This document shows positions 25,030-32,168 of a stretch of 32,436 nt of DNA, in pieces. The notes below the pieces were generated by a model that saw nothing but the letters and a program-made list of their open reading frames with translations, was not told the origin of the DNA and did no database searches. Each line of letters begins with the position of its first letter. Position 1 is the stretch's first letter. The position numbers and the translations under genes are program-made. This DNA comes from Thermoplasmata archaeon (GTDB lineage Archaea; Thermoplasmatota; Thermoplasmata; RBG-16-68-12): positions 1 through 32,436 of the forward strand of contig DASQGG010000049.1 of assembly GCA_035632695.1 (NCBI GenBank), given 5' to 3'.

Positions 25030-25518
25030 CCCTTCCGTCGCCCGGTCGGTCTGGGGAACGCGGAGCCACGTCGCAACCCGGTCGCGGAGCGATTCGTACG
25101 CAGCGCGCTGGCCGGGCGTCAGGACGGGATCCTCGCACCAGCTTTGGAGGTCATCGAAACGTGAGGCGACATACTCCCGCTCCCGCTCCATCGCCGCGAT
25201 GCGCAGTTCGACCTCGGCGGCCGCCAGGTGAGCGTCGTTGATCGCCTCCGTGTGGCGGAGGATGACATCCTTCGTGATCGTCAACCCCGCTCGTTTCGTC
25301 TCCTCGATTTCCACGATCTCGTGGACCACGAGGAAGGGCGACGCGAGGATAGCCGCTGGTTCCGGGTTCGGGTACGGCGTGTCGGTCTGCAGCCATGCCT
25401 CGAGTTCCCTCGCCGAGCCGCGCTGGGGGAACCTGTGGCGTGCGAGCAGGCCGTTGCCCGCTGCGACCGCCGCCTCGAACCGTGCCCGCGGCGGAAACAG
25501 GCCCATCGGGTCCGGCAT
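25024..25518 (-). CDS. Hypothetical helical protein downstream of formate-tetrahydrofolate ligase
   Basis: A 164-residue protein that I do not recognise. It is soluble, mostly helical and acidic-basic mixed; notable stretches are FLVVHEIVEIEETKRAGLTI, HTEAINDAHLAAAEVELRI and SRFDDLQSWCEDPVLTPGQR. It has one Cys, no signal and no membrane helix. The ATG at 25518 lies 10 bp after the ligase stop codon, and a second ATG at 25506 is also possible. The tight spacing implies co-transcription with the ligase, so a link to one-carbon metabolism is possible but unproven. Confidence 0.65.
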   Translation of the reverse strand: MPDPMGLFPPRARFEAAVAAGNGLLARHRFPQRGSARELEAWLQTDTPYPNPEPAAILASPFLVVHEIVEIEETKRAGLTITKDVILRHTEAINDAHLAAAEVELRIAAMEREREYVASRFDDLQSWCEDPVLTPGQRAAYESLRDRVATWLRVPQTDRATEGI

Positions 25519-25528
25519 AGGGCTCGTC

Positions 25529-27199
25529 TCAGAAGAGACCTGTGATGGTTCCCTTCTCGTCGATGTCCATGTGGACCGCGGCGGGTTCGGCCCCGAGCCC
25601 CGGCATGCGCATGATGTCTCCCGCCAGGGCGACGAGGAATCCGGCGCCCGCGCTCGCGCGGATGCCGCGGATGCGGAGGATCCAACCGGTCGGCGCGCCG
25701 AGCACGCGCTCGTCGTCGGAGAGGGACATCTGGGTCTTCGCGATGCACACGGGGAGGTTCGATAGGCCCGCGTTCTCCATGCGCTCCAGGTCATCCTTGG
25801 CCTCCGCGTCCAGGTTAATGCCATCCGCTCCGTACAGCTCGGTCGCGATCTTGGCGACCTTCTCCTCGAATGGGTCGTCGTCCGTGTACACGAGGCGGGT
25901 GCTCGTCGGCGAGGCCTTCACGGCATCGAGGACGAGCTTCCCGAGATCCTCGGCTCCCGGCCCACCGTCCATGTACGCCGTGTGGGGCGTCGCGGGTACT
26001 TTCTCACCTCGGCAGTGCTCGACCACCGCGTCGATTTCGCGATCCGTGTCGGAGGCGAATCGGTTCACCGCGACCACGGGAGGCACGCCCAGCTTCCCCA
26101 GGATCCCGATGTGGGCGTCCAGGTTCGGGAAGCCCGCCTCCAAGGTCTTCAGGTTCTCCTGCTTGAGGTCCTTGTACTTCGCTCCGCCGTGGTGCTTCAT
26201 CGCGCGCACGGTGGTCACGAGCACGGCGACGCTGGGCACGTAGCCGCGGTGGCGGGTCACGATGTCCACGAACTTCTCGGCTCCCAGGTCGGCGCCGAAG
26301 CCCGCCTCCGTGAGGACCATGCCACCCGTGCCCAGGGCGAGGCGGTCCGCGAGGATCGAGTTGTGGCCGTGGGCGATGTTCCCGAAGGGGCCGCCGTGGA
26401 CGAGGGCGGGGGTGCCCTCGAGGGTCTGCACGAGGTTGGGCATGAGGGCGTCCTTGAGGAGGATCGCCGCGGCGCCCACTCCTCGCAGGTCGCCTGCGGT
26501 CACCGGGCTTCCCTTGCGGTTGAACGCGACCACGGTCCGCGCGAGGCGGTCCTTCAGGTCCGTCATGCCCTCCGCGAGGCAGAGGATCGCCATGACCTCG
26601 CTCGCCGCGGTGATGACGAACCCGTCCTCCCGCGGCACCCCGTTCTTGGGGCCGCCGAGGCCGTCCACGAGGGCGCGGAGTTGGCGGTCGTTCATGTCCA
26701 GGCAGCGCTTGAAGTTCACGTAGCCCGGGTGGATGTCGAACTCGTTTCCGTGGAAGATGTGGGCGTCCATCATCGCGGCGATCAGGTTGTTCGCGGCGGT
26801 CACCGCGTGGAGGTCTCCCGTGAAGTGCAGGTTGATGTCCTCCATGGGGACGACCTGGGACCGGCCGCCGCCCGCGGCACCCCCCTTCACGCCGAACACG
26901 GGGCCGAGGGAGGGTTCGCGCAGGGTGATCACGGATCGGACCCGGAGGCGCTGCATGGCCTGACCCAATCCCACCGTGGTCAGGGTCTTCCCTTCGCCGA
27001 ACTTGGTCGGCGTGGTCGCCGTGACGAGGATGAGCCTCGCCTGGGGATGTTTCTTGGCCCTCTCGACGGCGGCGAGACGGACCTTCGCGATGTGGGGCCC
27101 GTGGAGGACGAGGTCCTCCGGACCGATCCCGAGGTCCGCGGCCACGTCCACGATCGGTCGCATCTGGGCCGATTGCGCGATCTGAATATCCGTGGGCAT
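25529..27199 (-). CDS. fhs: Formate-tetrahydrofolate ligase (10-formyl-THF synthetase)
   Basis: ATP-dependent ligation of formate to tetrahydrofolate, giving 10-formyl-THF for purine synthesis or a reductive one-carbon pathway. The 556-residue protein has the full family pattern: DIQIAQSAQMRPIVDVAADL, the P-loop-like TPTKFGEGKTLTTVGL (about 64-78), REPSLGPVFGVKGGAAGGG, NLHFTGDLHAVTAANNL, VPREDGFVITAASEVMAILC, VHGGPFGNIAHGHNS, TEAGFGADLGAEKF, PVVAVNRFASDTDREI and, near the end, MPGLGAEPAAVHMDID. The ATG at 27199 is preceded by AAGGAGGA at 5-nt spacing, the clearest ribosome binding site in the window; TGATTTATG about 40 bp upstream is the likely TATA box. This suggests folate- rather than purely methanopterin-based C1 chemistry. 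The other folate-pathway enzymes are not in the window. Confidence 0.96.
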   Translation of the reverse strand: MPTDIQIAQSAQMRPIVDVAADLGIGPEDLVLHGPHIAKVRLAAVERAKKHPQARLILVTATTPTKFGEGKTLTTVGLGQAMQRLRVRSVITLREPSLGPVFGVKGGAAGGGRSQVVPMEDINLHFTGDLHAVTAANNLIAAMMDAHIFHGNEFDIHPGYVNFKRCLDMNDRQLRALVDGLGGPKNGVPREDGFVITAASEVMAILCLAEGMTDLKDRLARTVVAFNRKGSPVTAGDLRGVGAAAILLKDALMPNLVQTLEGTPALVHGGPFGNIAHGHNSILADRLALGTGGMVLTEAGFGADLGAEKFVDIVTRHRGYVPSVAVLVTTVRAMKHHGGAKYKDLKQENLKTLEAGFPNLDAHIGILGKLGVPPVVAVNRFASDTDREIDAVVEHCRGEKVPATPHTAYMDGGPGAEDLGKLVLDAVKASPTSTRLVYTDDDPFEEKVAKIATELYGADGINLDAEAKDDLERMENAGLSNLPVCIAKTQMSLSDDERVLGAPTGWILRIRGIRASAGAGFLVALAGDIMRMPGLGAEPAAVHMDIDEKGTITGLF

Positions 27200-27235
27200 C
27201 GCGGTCCTCCTTTCCGCCGCGGTAGGAGAGGTGTC

Positions 27236-27244
27236 CATAAATCA
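27236..27244 (-). promoter_or_regulatory. TATA box of the formate-tetrahydrofolate ligase operon
   Basis: The minus strand reads TGATTTATGG, 37-45 bp before ATG 27199. This leaves a short leader that can carry the AAGGAGGA ribosome binding site. Confidence 0.5.
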
Positions 27245-27342
27245 GTTCCGCAATTACCCCGTAATTTCTTCATGGTGGGCCGATACAGGAGGTACTGCCG
27301 CCCGCGCCTCGAGCCGCGCACCGTGGGGGCATTGGGCCGACA

Positions 27343-28074
27343 TTACTTCATCAGCAGCGCGGCGCGGATCGCCTTCAGGCCGCGGACGTGGCCGAAGTCC
27401 ATGAGGCCCTCGTGCTCGTCCACCCCGATCACGCGGGCGTCGTCGATGTCCGTCCGATTCAGGATGGGCGAAAGGTACGGATACGAGGAGACGTCGACTC
27501 CGAGGGCCAGGGGGCTGAACGCGGGCAGGACGATCAGGCGGTCCGTGACCAAGAACGCGGGCACGCTGACCACGGCGCCGAGCTCGTCCTTGAGCTTGAC
27601 CGCGGGATGCTCATGACCCATGACGATCGGATGGAGGGTGGACACGTCCTCGTGGCCGTGCACAATCGTGTAGCCCGCGAGGTCGGCGCGGTCGCTCAGG
27701 GGCAGGTTGAGGTCGCCCAAAATGGTCGCGAGGTAGTTGTCGTGGTTGCCGCGCACGAGGACGGGCGTCACGCGGTCCCGGAGGAACCGCAGGACCTGCT
27801 TCACCTCGATCCATTCGTCGGTCAGGTTGCGGGAGAACTCGTGCTTGAAGTCCCCCGCCACGACGACCTTCTCCGCCTTGACCCGGTCCAGCATCTTCCC
27901 GAGGCGTTCCAGGATCACACGGCGCTGGAAACGCGGGATCGAGACGCCCTGCTCCGCGAGGGCGCCCTCGAAGCCCAGGTGGAGGTCCGAAATCACCAGG
28001 GCGCGTTCCTCCCGGAGGAAGAGCGCGAAGTCCCGCGTGACGTCAACGCCCTTGGCGATCTCGATGCGGTCCAC
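27343..28074 (-). CDS. SbcD/Mre11-related archaeal metallophosphoesterase
   Basis: A 243-residue binuclear-metal phosphoesterase of the archaeal SbcD-related group. Metal ligands are all visible: LVISDLHLGFEGAL (D-x-H), VVVAGDFKHEFSR (G-D), VLVRGNHDNYL (G-N-H-D), and GYTIVHGHED plus IVMGHEHPAVKL for the C-terminal histidines. The conserved SIPRFQRRVILERLG segment is typical of the group. I place the start at GTG 28074, because CCTTTATT at 28099-28106 lies 25-32 bp upstream with no ribosome binding site. An ATG at 28092 would be only 8 bp from that element. It follows the SnoaL-like gene by 34 bp. Activity is supported by motifs; a DNA-related substrate is only a family-based guess. Confidence 0.88.
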   Translation of the reverse strand: MDRIEIAKGVDVTRDFALFLREERALVISDLHLGFEGALAEQGVSIPRFQRRVILERLGKMLDRVKAEKVVVAGDFKHEFSRNLTDEWIEVKQVLRFLRDRVTPVLVRGNHDNYLATILGDLNLPLSDRADLAGYTIVHGHEDVSTLHPIVMGHEHPAVKLKDELGAVVSVPAFLVTDRLIVLPAFSPLALGVDVSSYPYLSPILNRTDIDDARVIGVDEHEGLMDFGHVRGLKAIRAALLMK

Positions 28075-28108
28075 AGTCCGACGAAGGTACATCGTCGCAA
28101 TAAAGGAT

Positions 28109-28489
28109 TCACTCCACGATCTTCCAGTAGGAATCCTTGCGGACGATCTTTCCCTTCCGGAACTCGAAGAGATCGCACCCTCGGACGTCAATCCGGGCGC
28201 CCGCCGCTGTGGTGCCCGTGAGGCGCCATTCCGAGACGCCATGGGTGCCGGCGACCCAATGCGCATCCTCACCGTAGTGCACGTCAGGAATGCCGGTGAA
28301 GCGCGCGCCCAGGCCCCTGCTGACCTCGTCCTTCCCTGCATATCGCCGGCCCCAGGGATCGGGTCCCCGCGGGGCGTCGAACACGCAATCGTCCGTGAAG
28401 AACGTCATGATCGTGTCCAGATCGTGGCGGTTGAACGCCGCGAGGAACGCCCTCAAGGTCGCCTCGGTCATCACAGCGTTGGGAGGCAT
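28109..28489 (-). CDS. SnoaL-like (NTF2-fold) protein
   Basis: A 126-residue cone-shaped NTF2-like domain. Seen: TEATLRAFLAAFNRHDLDTI, MTFFTDDCVFDAPRGPD, RYAGKDEVSRGLGARF and the closing strand GCDLFEFRKGKIVRKDSYW, the standard order of this family. It may be an isomerase, hydrolase or ligand-binding protein; the family does not predict substrate. The ATG at 28489 follows GAGGGGA at 4-5 nt spacing; an internal ATG at 28471 is possible. An A/T-rich TGATATTTCC lies about 45 bp upstream. Confidence 0.82.
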   Translation of the reverse strand: MPPNAVMTEATLRAFLAAFNRHDLDTIMTFFTDDCVFDAPRGPDPWGRRYAGKDEVSRGLGARFTGIPDVHYGEDAHWVAGTHGVSEWRLTGTTAAGARIDVRGCDLFEFRKGKIVRKDSYWKIVE

Positions 28490-28540
28490 CGTGTCCCCTC
28501 GGGTCGCCCGAAGGGGCGCGCGGAAATATCAGGTTTGGGC

Positions 28541-28610
28541 CGAGCTCCCTGGCTGACCCGCGAATGAAAGAAAATTGGAGCTCCGCGCCGGCCGCAGCCA
28601 GGGGAGCTCG
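28541..28610. repeat. Long imperfect inverted repeat, 15-bp arms
   Basis: CGAGCTCCCTGGCTG (28541-28555) pairs with CAGCCAGGGGAGCTCG (28595-28610), perfectly apart from one extra G. The 39-nt centre contains another GGAGCTCC palindrome and a GAAAGAAAATT stretch. On the minus strand it lies 36 bp after the stop of the zinc-ribbon gene, with TTTTCTTTC in the loop, so it may form a terminator or regulatory hairpin before the SnoaL-like gene. Confidence 0.5.
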
Positions 28611-28645
28611 AGTTAAGATGGTTCGTCGCTGTTGTGCCGTTGCGT

Positions 28646-28819
28646 TTAGAATCGGCGCGGCCGGCGCTTCGCGAAACAGTCTCGGCAGTAGACGGGCCGG
28701 GCAGGGTCCGGTTTGAACGGGACCTGCGTGGCCTGGCCACAGTCTGCGCATACGGCGTCGTACATCTGGCGCGGACCGCGGTCGAAGCCGCCTCGTCTTC
28801 CGCCTCTCTCTTCGTCCAT
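28646..28819 (-). CDS. Short CxxC...CxxC zinc-ribbon protein
   Basis: A 57-residue protein. After an Arg/Gly-rich start (MDEERGGRRGGFDRG) comes MYDAVCADCGQATQVPF and then RPVYCRDCFAKRR, ending in a basic tail. Two C-x2-C pairs (C24/C27 and C45/C48) 17 residues apart make a zinc knuckle. This fold is common as a stand-alone small protein in archaea and some bacteria; its function is not established, though nucleic-acid or ribosome binding is suspected from the basic ends. TTTATCAATTAG lies about 53-64 bp upstream. It is easily overlooked because of its length. Confidence 0.8.
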   Translation of the reverse strand: MDEERGGRRGGFDRGPRQMYDAVCADCGQATQVPFKPDPARPVYCRDCFAKRRPRRF

Positions 28820-28832
28820 TTACTTACTACCT

Positions 28833-28852
28833 ATCCGGGCTTGAACCCGGAT
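28833..28852. repeat. Hairpin ATCCGGG-N6-CCCGGAT upstream of the zinc-ribbon gene
   Basis: A perfect 7-bp stem with a 6-nt loop, 14 bp before the start codon of the zinc-ribbon gene (minus). It would lie in the mRNA leader, or act as an operator between that start and its TATA-like element at 28872-28882. Confidence 0.45.
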
Positions 28853-28918
28853 GGGAATGCGACACCCCTTCTAATTGATAAAGCTGCGTATCCCCCGGGA
28901 TGTACTCGTTTCCTGGTC

Positions 28919-29008
28919 GGTCGAGCGAGCTTGGCCGCGTCCCACCGACGCAAGGCTCTCGCGCGACCGCCGCCCTCGGCAACCCGTCGTCGGTCGGCTT
29001 GGGTTGCC
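28919..29008. other. Structured intergenic segment, possible small RNA or leader
   Basis: Nested pairing is visible. An outer stem pairs 28919-28929 (GGTCGAGCGAG) with 28957-28968 (10 of 11 positions). An inner hairpin is GCGTC-CCACC-GACGC (28937-28951). A separate 8-bp stem follows: GGCAACCC (28978-28985) with GGGTTGCC (29001-29008). A TTGATAAAG element at 28875-28883 would place a plus-strand transcript start near 28905. No open frame explains it. Confidence 0.35.
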
Positions 29009-29009
29009 T

Positions 29010-29016
29010 GAAATAG
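29010..29016 (+). promoter_or_regulatory. TATA-like element for the second phosphoesterase gene
   Basis: TGAAATAGCC is centred 26 bp before ATG 29039, directly after an 8-bp inverted repeat. It supports ATG 29039 as a leaderless start. Confidence 0.5.
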
Positions 29017-29038
29017 CCGAGCCGTAATGGCTGCGCGC

Positions 29039-29716
29039 ATGCGCATCGCGCTCCTCGCGGACATCCACTCGAACCTCCCGGCGCTCGAGGCCGTCCTCCG
29101 GGACGTGGAGGCCGTCGGCGTGTACCAGATCTGGGTCGCCGGGGACCTCGTCGGGTACAACCCGTGGCCGAACCAGGTCCTCGCGATCCTGAGGGAGCGG
29201 AAGGTCCGCGCGATCCGCGGCAACCACGACCGGGCCGCGCTGTCGGGCGACACCTCCTGGTTCAACGAGCTCGCGGCGGCTGCCGTCCGGTGGACCCGGA
29301 TCGTCCTGACCCCCGCGAGCGTGGGCTACCTGACGTCCCTCGAGGACCGCGTGCGGGTCGCCCTGCCGGACGGGACCGTCGCGATGTACCACGGGAGCCC
29401 CCGGAACGACGACGAGTACGTGATGCCCTGGGCCGCGGACGAGGCGCTCGTGAAGGTCGCGGCCGCCCCGTTCGTGATCCTGGGCCACACCCACGTGCCC
29501 ATGGCCTTCTCGACCCGCTACGGCATCCTCGTGAACCCGGGGAGCGTGGGGCAGCCCCGGGACCGCGACCCACGCGCCGCCTGGGCCCTCTTGGAGACGG
29601 CGACAGGCGGCGTGGAGCAGCGCCGCGTCCCGTACGACATCGGGAAGGTCATCGCGGAGATCCACAAGGCGGGCCTGCCCCCGGAGCTCGGGGAGCGGCT
29701 CACGTGGGGCGTGTAG
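29039..29716 (+). CDS. Metallophosphoesterase, YfcE/MJ0936-like
   Basis: A 225-residue calcineurin-like phosphodiesterase. It has the complete set of binuclear-metal motifs: MRIALLADIHSNLPALEAVL (D-x-H), WVAGDLVGYNPWPN (G-D), IRGNHDRA (G-N-H-D), YHGSPRNDDEY and FVILGHTHVPMAF (G-H-T-H), followed by ILVNPGSVGQPRD. These match small archaeal phosphodiesterases of the MJ0936/YfcE group, acting on phosphodiester bonds of small substrates. ATG 29039 begins the family-typical MRIA and lies 26 bp after a TATA-like element; ATG 29027 would add four residues. It is followed after 37 bp by the EamA transporter. Confidence 0.92.
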   Translation: MRIALLADIHSNLPALEAVLRDVEAVGVYQIWVAGDLVGYNPWPNQVLAILRERKVRAIRGNHDRAALSGDTSWFNELAAAAVRWTRIVLTPASVGYLTSLEDRVRVALPDGTVAMYHGSPRNDDEYVMPWAADEALVKVAAAPFVILGHTHVPMAFSTRYGILVNPGSVGQPRDRDPRAAWALLETATGGVEQRRVPYDIGKVIAEIHKAGLPPELGERLTWGV

Positions 29717-29723
29717 CCGGAGA

Positions 29724-29732
29724 GATGATATC
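29724..29732 (+). promoter_or_regulatory. TATA-like element for the EamA transporter gene
   Basis: GATGATATC is centred about 26 bp before the GTG at 29754, again with no ribosome binding site. Confidence 0.45.
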
Positions 29733-29753
29733 GCCCCCGCCGTTCCGGGGCGC

Positions 29754-30614
29754 GTGGTCCCCCTCTGGCTCCCCCTCGCGTCCGTGGACATGATGTCCTG
29801 GGGCGTCGGCCAGGTCCTCGTCAAGCGGGCGACGGACCGCTTGGGCGCCGTGACCATGGTCTTCTTCGTGACCCTCGTCGACGGCGCCCTGTACCTCGCG
29901 GTCTTCCTGGCCGCGGCCCAGCCGCTCGCCGCCTCCCTCCAGACCTACGTGGTCGCCACGCTGACCTCCGCGGTCGGCATCACGGGCTACGTGCTCTACT
30001 TCGAGGCGCTGCTCCGGGGGAACGTGTCCGTCGTCGCGACGATCACGGCGGGCTCGCCGATCATCACGATCCTGGGCGCCATCGCGTTCCTCCACGAGAC
30101 CCCGACCGTCGCGGAGGCGGTCGGCATGGCCCTCCTCGTCGCGGTGATCCTCATCCTGTCCTACGAGCCCGTGGGCCGGGACTGGAAGGTCCCCGTGGCC
30201 GTCACCCTGTCCATCGCGATCCTCCTCCTGTGGGGCGTCTGGGGCATCCTGACCAAGGTCGCCGTGGACGCGCCCGGATTCGGGCCGTGGCAGCTCCTCC
30301 TCTTCTACAGCCTCTCCAACTTCGCTGGGGGCATCCCCTACTACCTCTGGCGCCGGAAGCGGTTCCCGCCGCCGAACCCGTCGCGATCCGCGTACGCGGT
30401 CGGGGCGGGCGGCTTCCTCCTGATGATGGCCGGGATCGTCGCCTCCACGGTCGCCCTCTCCATCGGTGACGCATCCCTCGTGACCGCGGTCGGCGGCTGC
30501 GCCCCCGTGGTCACCTCCCTCGTCGCGTTCGCCTTCCTTCGGGAGAAGGCGACCCCGGTGCGCGTCCTCGCCCTGATCCTCTTCATCCCGGGCATCGTCC
30601 TCGTCGCCTTCTGA
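29754..30614 (+). CDS. EamA/DMT-family transporter
   Basis: A 286-residue integral membrane protein with ten predicted helices arranged as two EamA repeats of five. Repeat one begins PLWLPLASVDMMSWGVGQVL and includes YVLYFEALLRGNVSVVATIT and SPIITILGAIAFLHE. Repeat two begins LSIAILLLWGVWGILTKVAV and includes ALSIGDASLVTAVGGCAPVV and AFAFLREKATPVRV. The proline/glutamate end-of-helix-9 motif (FLHE / FLRE) occurs in both halves. Such proteins export metabolites such as amino acids or nucleotide precursors, but specificity cannot be read here. The GTG start puts the first helix right at the N-terminus, as in relatives. Confidence 0.92.
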   Translation: MVPLWLPLASVDMMSWGVGQVLVKRATDRLGAVTMVFFVTLVDGALYLAVFLAAAQPLAASLQTYVVATLTSAVGITGYVLYFEALLRGNVSVVATITAGSPIITILGAIAFLHETPTVAEAVGMALLVAVILILSYEPVGRDWKVPVAVTLSIAILLLWGVWGILTKVAVDAPGFGPWQLLLFYSLSNFAGGIPYYLWRRKRFPPPNPSRSAYAVGAGGFLLMMAGIVASTVALSIGDASLVTAVGGCAPVVTSLVAFAFLREKATPVRVLALILFIPGIVLVAF

Positions 30615-30742
30615 CAGCCGCACGCCGTCCCACGGCGGGTCGGGATCCGATTCCAAACGGAGTAATTTGGACATACGCCCATGTATCGGAAATGGTTCCC
30701 AGACATATGTACGATTTCTAGTCACGGGCGACTCGGAACGTA

Positions 30743-30750
30743 CTTATAGA
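30743..30750 (+). promoter_or_regulatory. TATA box for the cysteine-rich protein gene
   Basis: TACTTATAGAG in an A/T-rich intergenic stretch (30655-30775). A start site about 25 bp downstream gives a leader of about 20 nt containing AAGGGGGAT before ATG 30795. Confidence 0.55.
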
Positions 30751-30794
30751 GACGGATGGATATGATATTTGTAAGAACGAGAAGGGGGATTCGC

Positions 30795-30974
30795 ATGCGC
30801 ATGAAGCGAGCGTGGGACCGGGCGAGCCGGAACTACGACTACCCGCCATGGGCCCTGACCTGTCACGGCTGCGGCCGGCCTCTGGACGAGTGCGCGTGCG
30901 TGTGTCCCTTCTGCGGCGAGCGCAACGGCTGCCGCTGCTGCATCGGGCCCGGGATCGCCACGGGCGGGGACTGA
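30795..30974 (+). CDS. Cysteine-rich mini-protein, probable zinc binder
   Basis: A 59-residue protein with nine cysteines in the pattern C-x2-C-x7-C-x-C-x-C-x2-C-x5-C-x-C-C, beginning LTCHGCGRPLDECAC and continuing CPFCGERNGCRCC. The N-terminal third is basic and aromatic (KRAWDRASRNYDYPPW). This could coordinate two zinc ions, or a metal cluster; I do not recognise a named family. ATG 30795 is preferred over ATG 30756, since AAGGGGGAT lies 5 nt before it and a TATA box fits it. Zinc-dependent nucleic-acid binding or metal storage are both possible. Confidence 0.68.
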   Translation: MRMKRAWDRASRNYDYPPWALTCHGCGRPLDECACVCPFCGERNGCRCCIGPGIATGGD

Positions 30975-31070
30975 GGCGCCGGGAACCGCCCTCAATGTCC
31001 GTTTCCGCCACCCGCGCCTTCGAAGGGTGTCAAACAACCCTTATCCCCCCGAGGGCGAAGGGGTGGGGCG

Positions 31071-31601
31071 ATGCCCATGAAGACATTCGGCCTTTGGGCG
31101 ATTGCGATTGCGGCCCTCGTGGTGGTCGGCGGCGTCGCCGGATACGTCTTCCTGTACCAGGGGGACGTCGCGGTGTCTGTCAAAGACGCTCCCACGCTTG
31201 GGTCGTGGTCCCACGTCTACGTGACCTTCTCGGCCGTGGACATCCACGAGTCGGGCAAGGACAACGCGACGTGGAGCGAGCCCTTCAGCGGCAAGGCGAC
31301 CGTGGACCTCGCGACCCTGACGAACGTCTCCCAGCTCCTGGGGAGCGCTCACCTGAGCCCGGGGCACTACGAGCAGGTCCGCCTCACCGTGACGAACGTG
31401 ACGGGCGTGTTCGCCGGGGTGACGGTGTACCTCACCGTGGTGAACGGCACGGCCAAGATCGCCGAGCAGTTCGACGTGGTCTCCGGCAAGACCACGGCGA
31501 TCACGGTGGACGTGGATCTGACCCAGTCCATCCACGGCAAGCTTGCGGCCGGCTTCACCTTCACGCCGGTGTTCGGGGCGACCGCGAGCCCGCCGCACTG
31601 A
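31071..31601 (+). CDS. DUF4382 domain exported protein
   Basis: A 176-residue protein. An N-terminal helix (about residues 5-27, GLWAIAIAALVVVGGVAGYV) is the signal or anchor. The rest matches DUF4382: GDVAVSVKDAPT, SHVYVTFSAVDIHES, VDLATLTNVSQLLGSAHLSP, GHYEQVRLTVTNVTGVF and TAITVDVDLTQSIHGKLAA. No lipobox cysteine is present. DUF4382 proteins are extracytoplasmic beta-sandwiches of unknown function. The ATG follows GGGGTGGGG, and CCCTTATCC is centred about 29 bp upstream. Several NxT/S sequons fit surface location. Confidence 0.85.
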   Translation: MPMKTFGLWAIAIAALVVVGGVAGYVFLYQGDVAVSVKDAPTLGSWSHVYVTFSAVDIHESGKDNATWSEPFSGKATVDLATLTNVSQLLGSAHLSPGHYEQVRLTVTNVTGVFAGVTVYLTVVNGTAKIAEQFDVVSGKTTAITVDVDLTQSIHGKLAAGFTFTPVFGATASPPH

Positions 31602-31616
31602 TCCGAGGCACGGTCG

Positions 31617-31661
31617 TTTCCCCCTTTCCCTTTTCGCGACCTGGGGCCTCAGCGCCCCAGG
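31617..31661 (+). terminator. Pyrimidine tract and hairpin between convergent genes
   Basis: TTTCCCCCTTTCCCTTTT (31617-31634) follows the DUF4382 stop by 15 nt and is a likely archaeal T-rich terminator. It is followed by a perfect 8-bp stem CCTGGGGC / GCCCCAGG (31640-31661) that also contains the stop codon of the convergent DUF488 gene. Confidence 0.5.
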
Positions 31662-31999
31662 ACCATTTCCTTCAAGGCGATTGCTTGGTTGTGCGCTTCG
31701 TCGCGCGCACTGTAGACCAGGGTGACGTTCTCCTTCTTCGCGCGTTCGCCGAGCGCCCGGAGGTCCTCCCACTTGCTCCTTGCTTTGAGGTCCTCCCGGT
31801 ACCGCAGGCGGAACTCGTCCCATTTGGCCGGGTCGTGGCCGAACCATTTCCGGAGCGCCTCGGTCGGGCCAAGATCCCTCCGCCATTCGTCCACACGGGC
31901 CTTCTCCTTGGTCATGCCGCGCGGCCACACCCGGTCCACGAGGATGCGGATCCCGTCCTCCTTCGCGGGCGGCTCGTAGACGCGCTTCACCTTGAGCAT
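31649..31999 (-). CDS. DUF488 (YeaO-like) protein
   Basis: A 116-residue protein with the full DUF488 pattern: KRVYEPPAKEDGIRILVDRV, WPRGMTKEKARVDEWRRDLG, LRKWFGHDPAKWDEFRLRY and VTLVYSARDEAHNQAIALKE near the end. The family is widespread, soluble and of unknown function. ATG 31999 gives the usual length and follows GAGGGAG at 5-nt spacing; GGTTTAACG about 40 bp upstream is a likely TATA element. A longer frame to 32059 adds an unlikely N-terminal tail. Confidence 0.9.
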   Translation of the reverse strand: MLKVKRVYEPPAKEDGIRILVDRVWPRGMTKEKARVDEWRRDLGPTEALRKWFGHDPAKWDEFRLRYREDLKARSKWEDLRALGERAKKENVTLVYSARDEAHNQAIALKEMVLGR

Positions 32000-32093
32000 C
32001 GCCGCTCCCTCGGCGGAATGCACTCGGAACGGCGCGTTAAACCTTTGGCGGCGATTCAAGTTCGGTTCCTGCCATCGAGGGAGGCACGTCCGT

Positions 32094-32168
32094 TTGAAGA
32101 TTGAGGTCTTTGACGCCCGGGTCGAGTGTCCGTGCGAGACAGTGGACCGGCTGGCGTTTGAACCGTAA
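32094..32168 (+). pseudogene. Possible 24-codon remnant or micro-protein with a CxC motif
   Basis: TTG-started frame reading MKIEVFDARVECPCETVDRL and four more residues to TAA. GGGAGG lies 8 nt upstream. The start resembles the first strand and cysteine pair of small thioredoxin-like proteins (MKIEVF...CPxC type), but here the pair is C-P-C and the frame ends at once. It could be a degraded gene, a micro-protein, or chance. Confidence 0.22.

Noticed and set aside
28829-28856. A tRNA T-arm-like GGGTTCAAGCCC on the minus strand
   Set aside because: Keeping the seven-base T-loop breaks the five-base stem, and no matching acceptor, D-arm or anticodon arm can be drawn around it. It is a simple hairpin.
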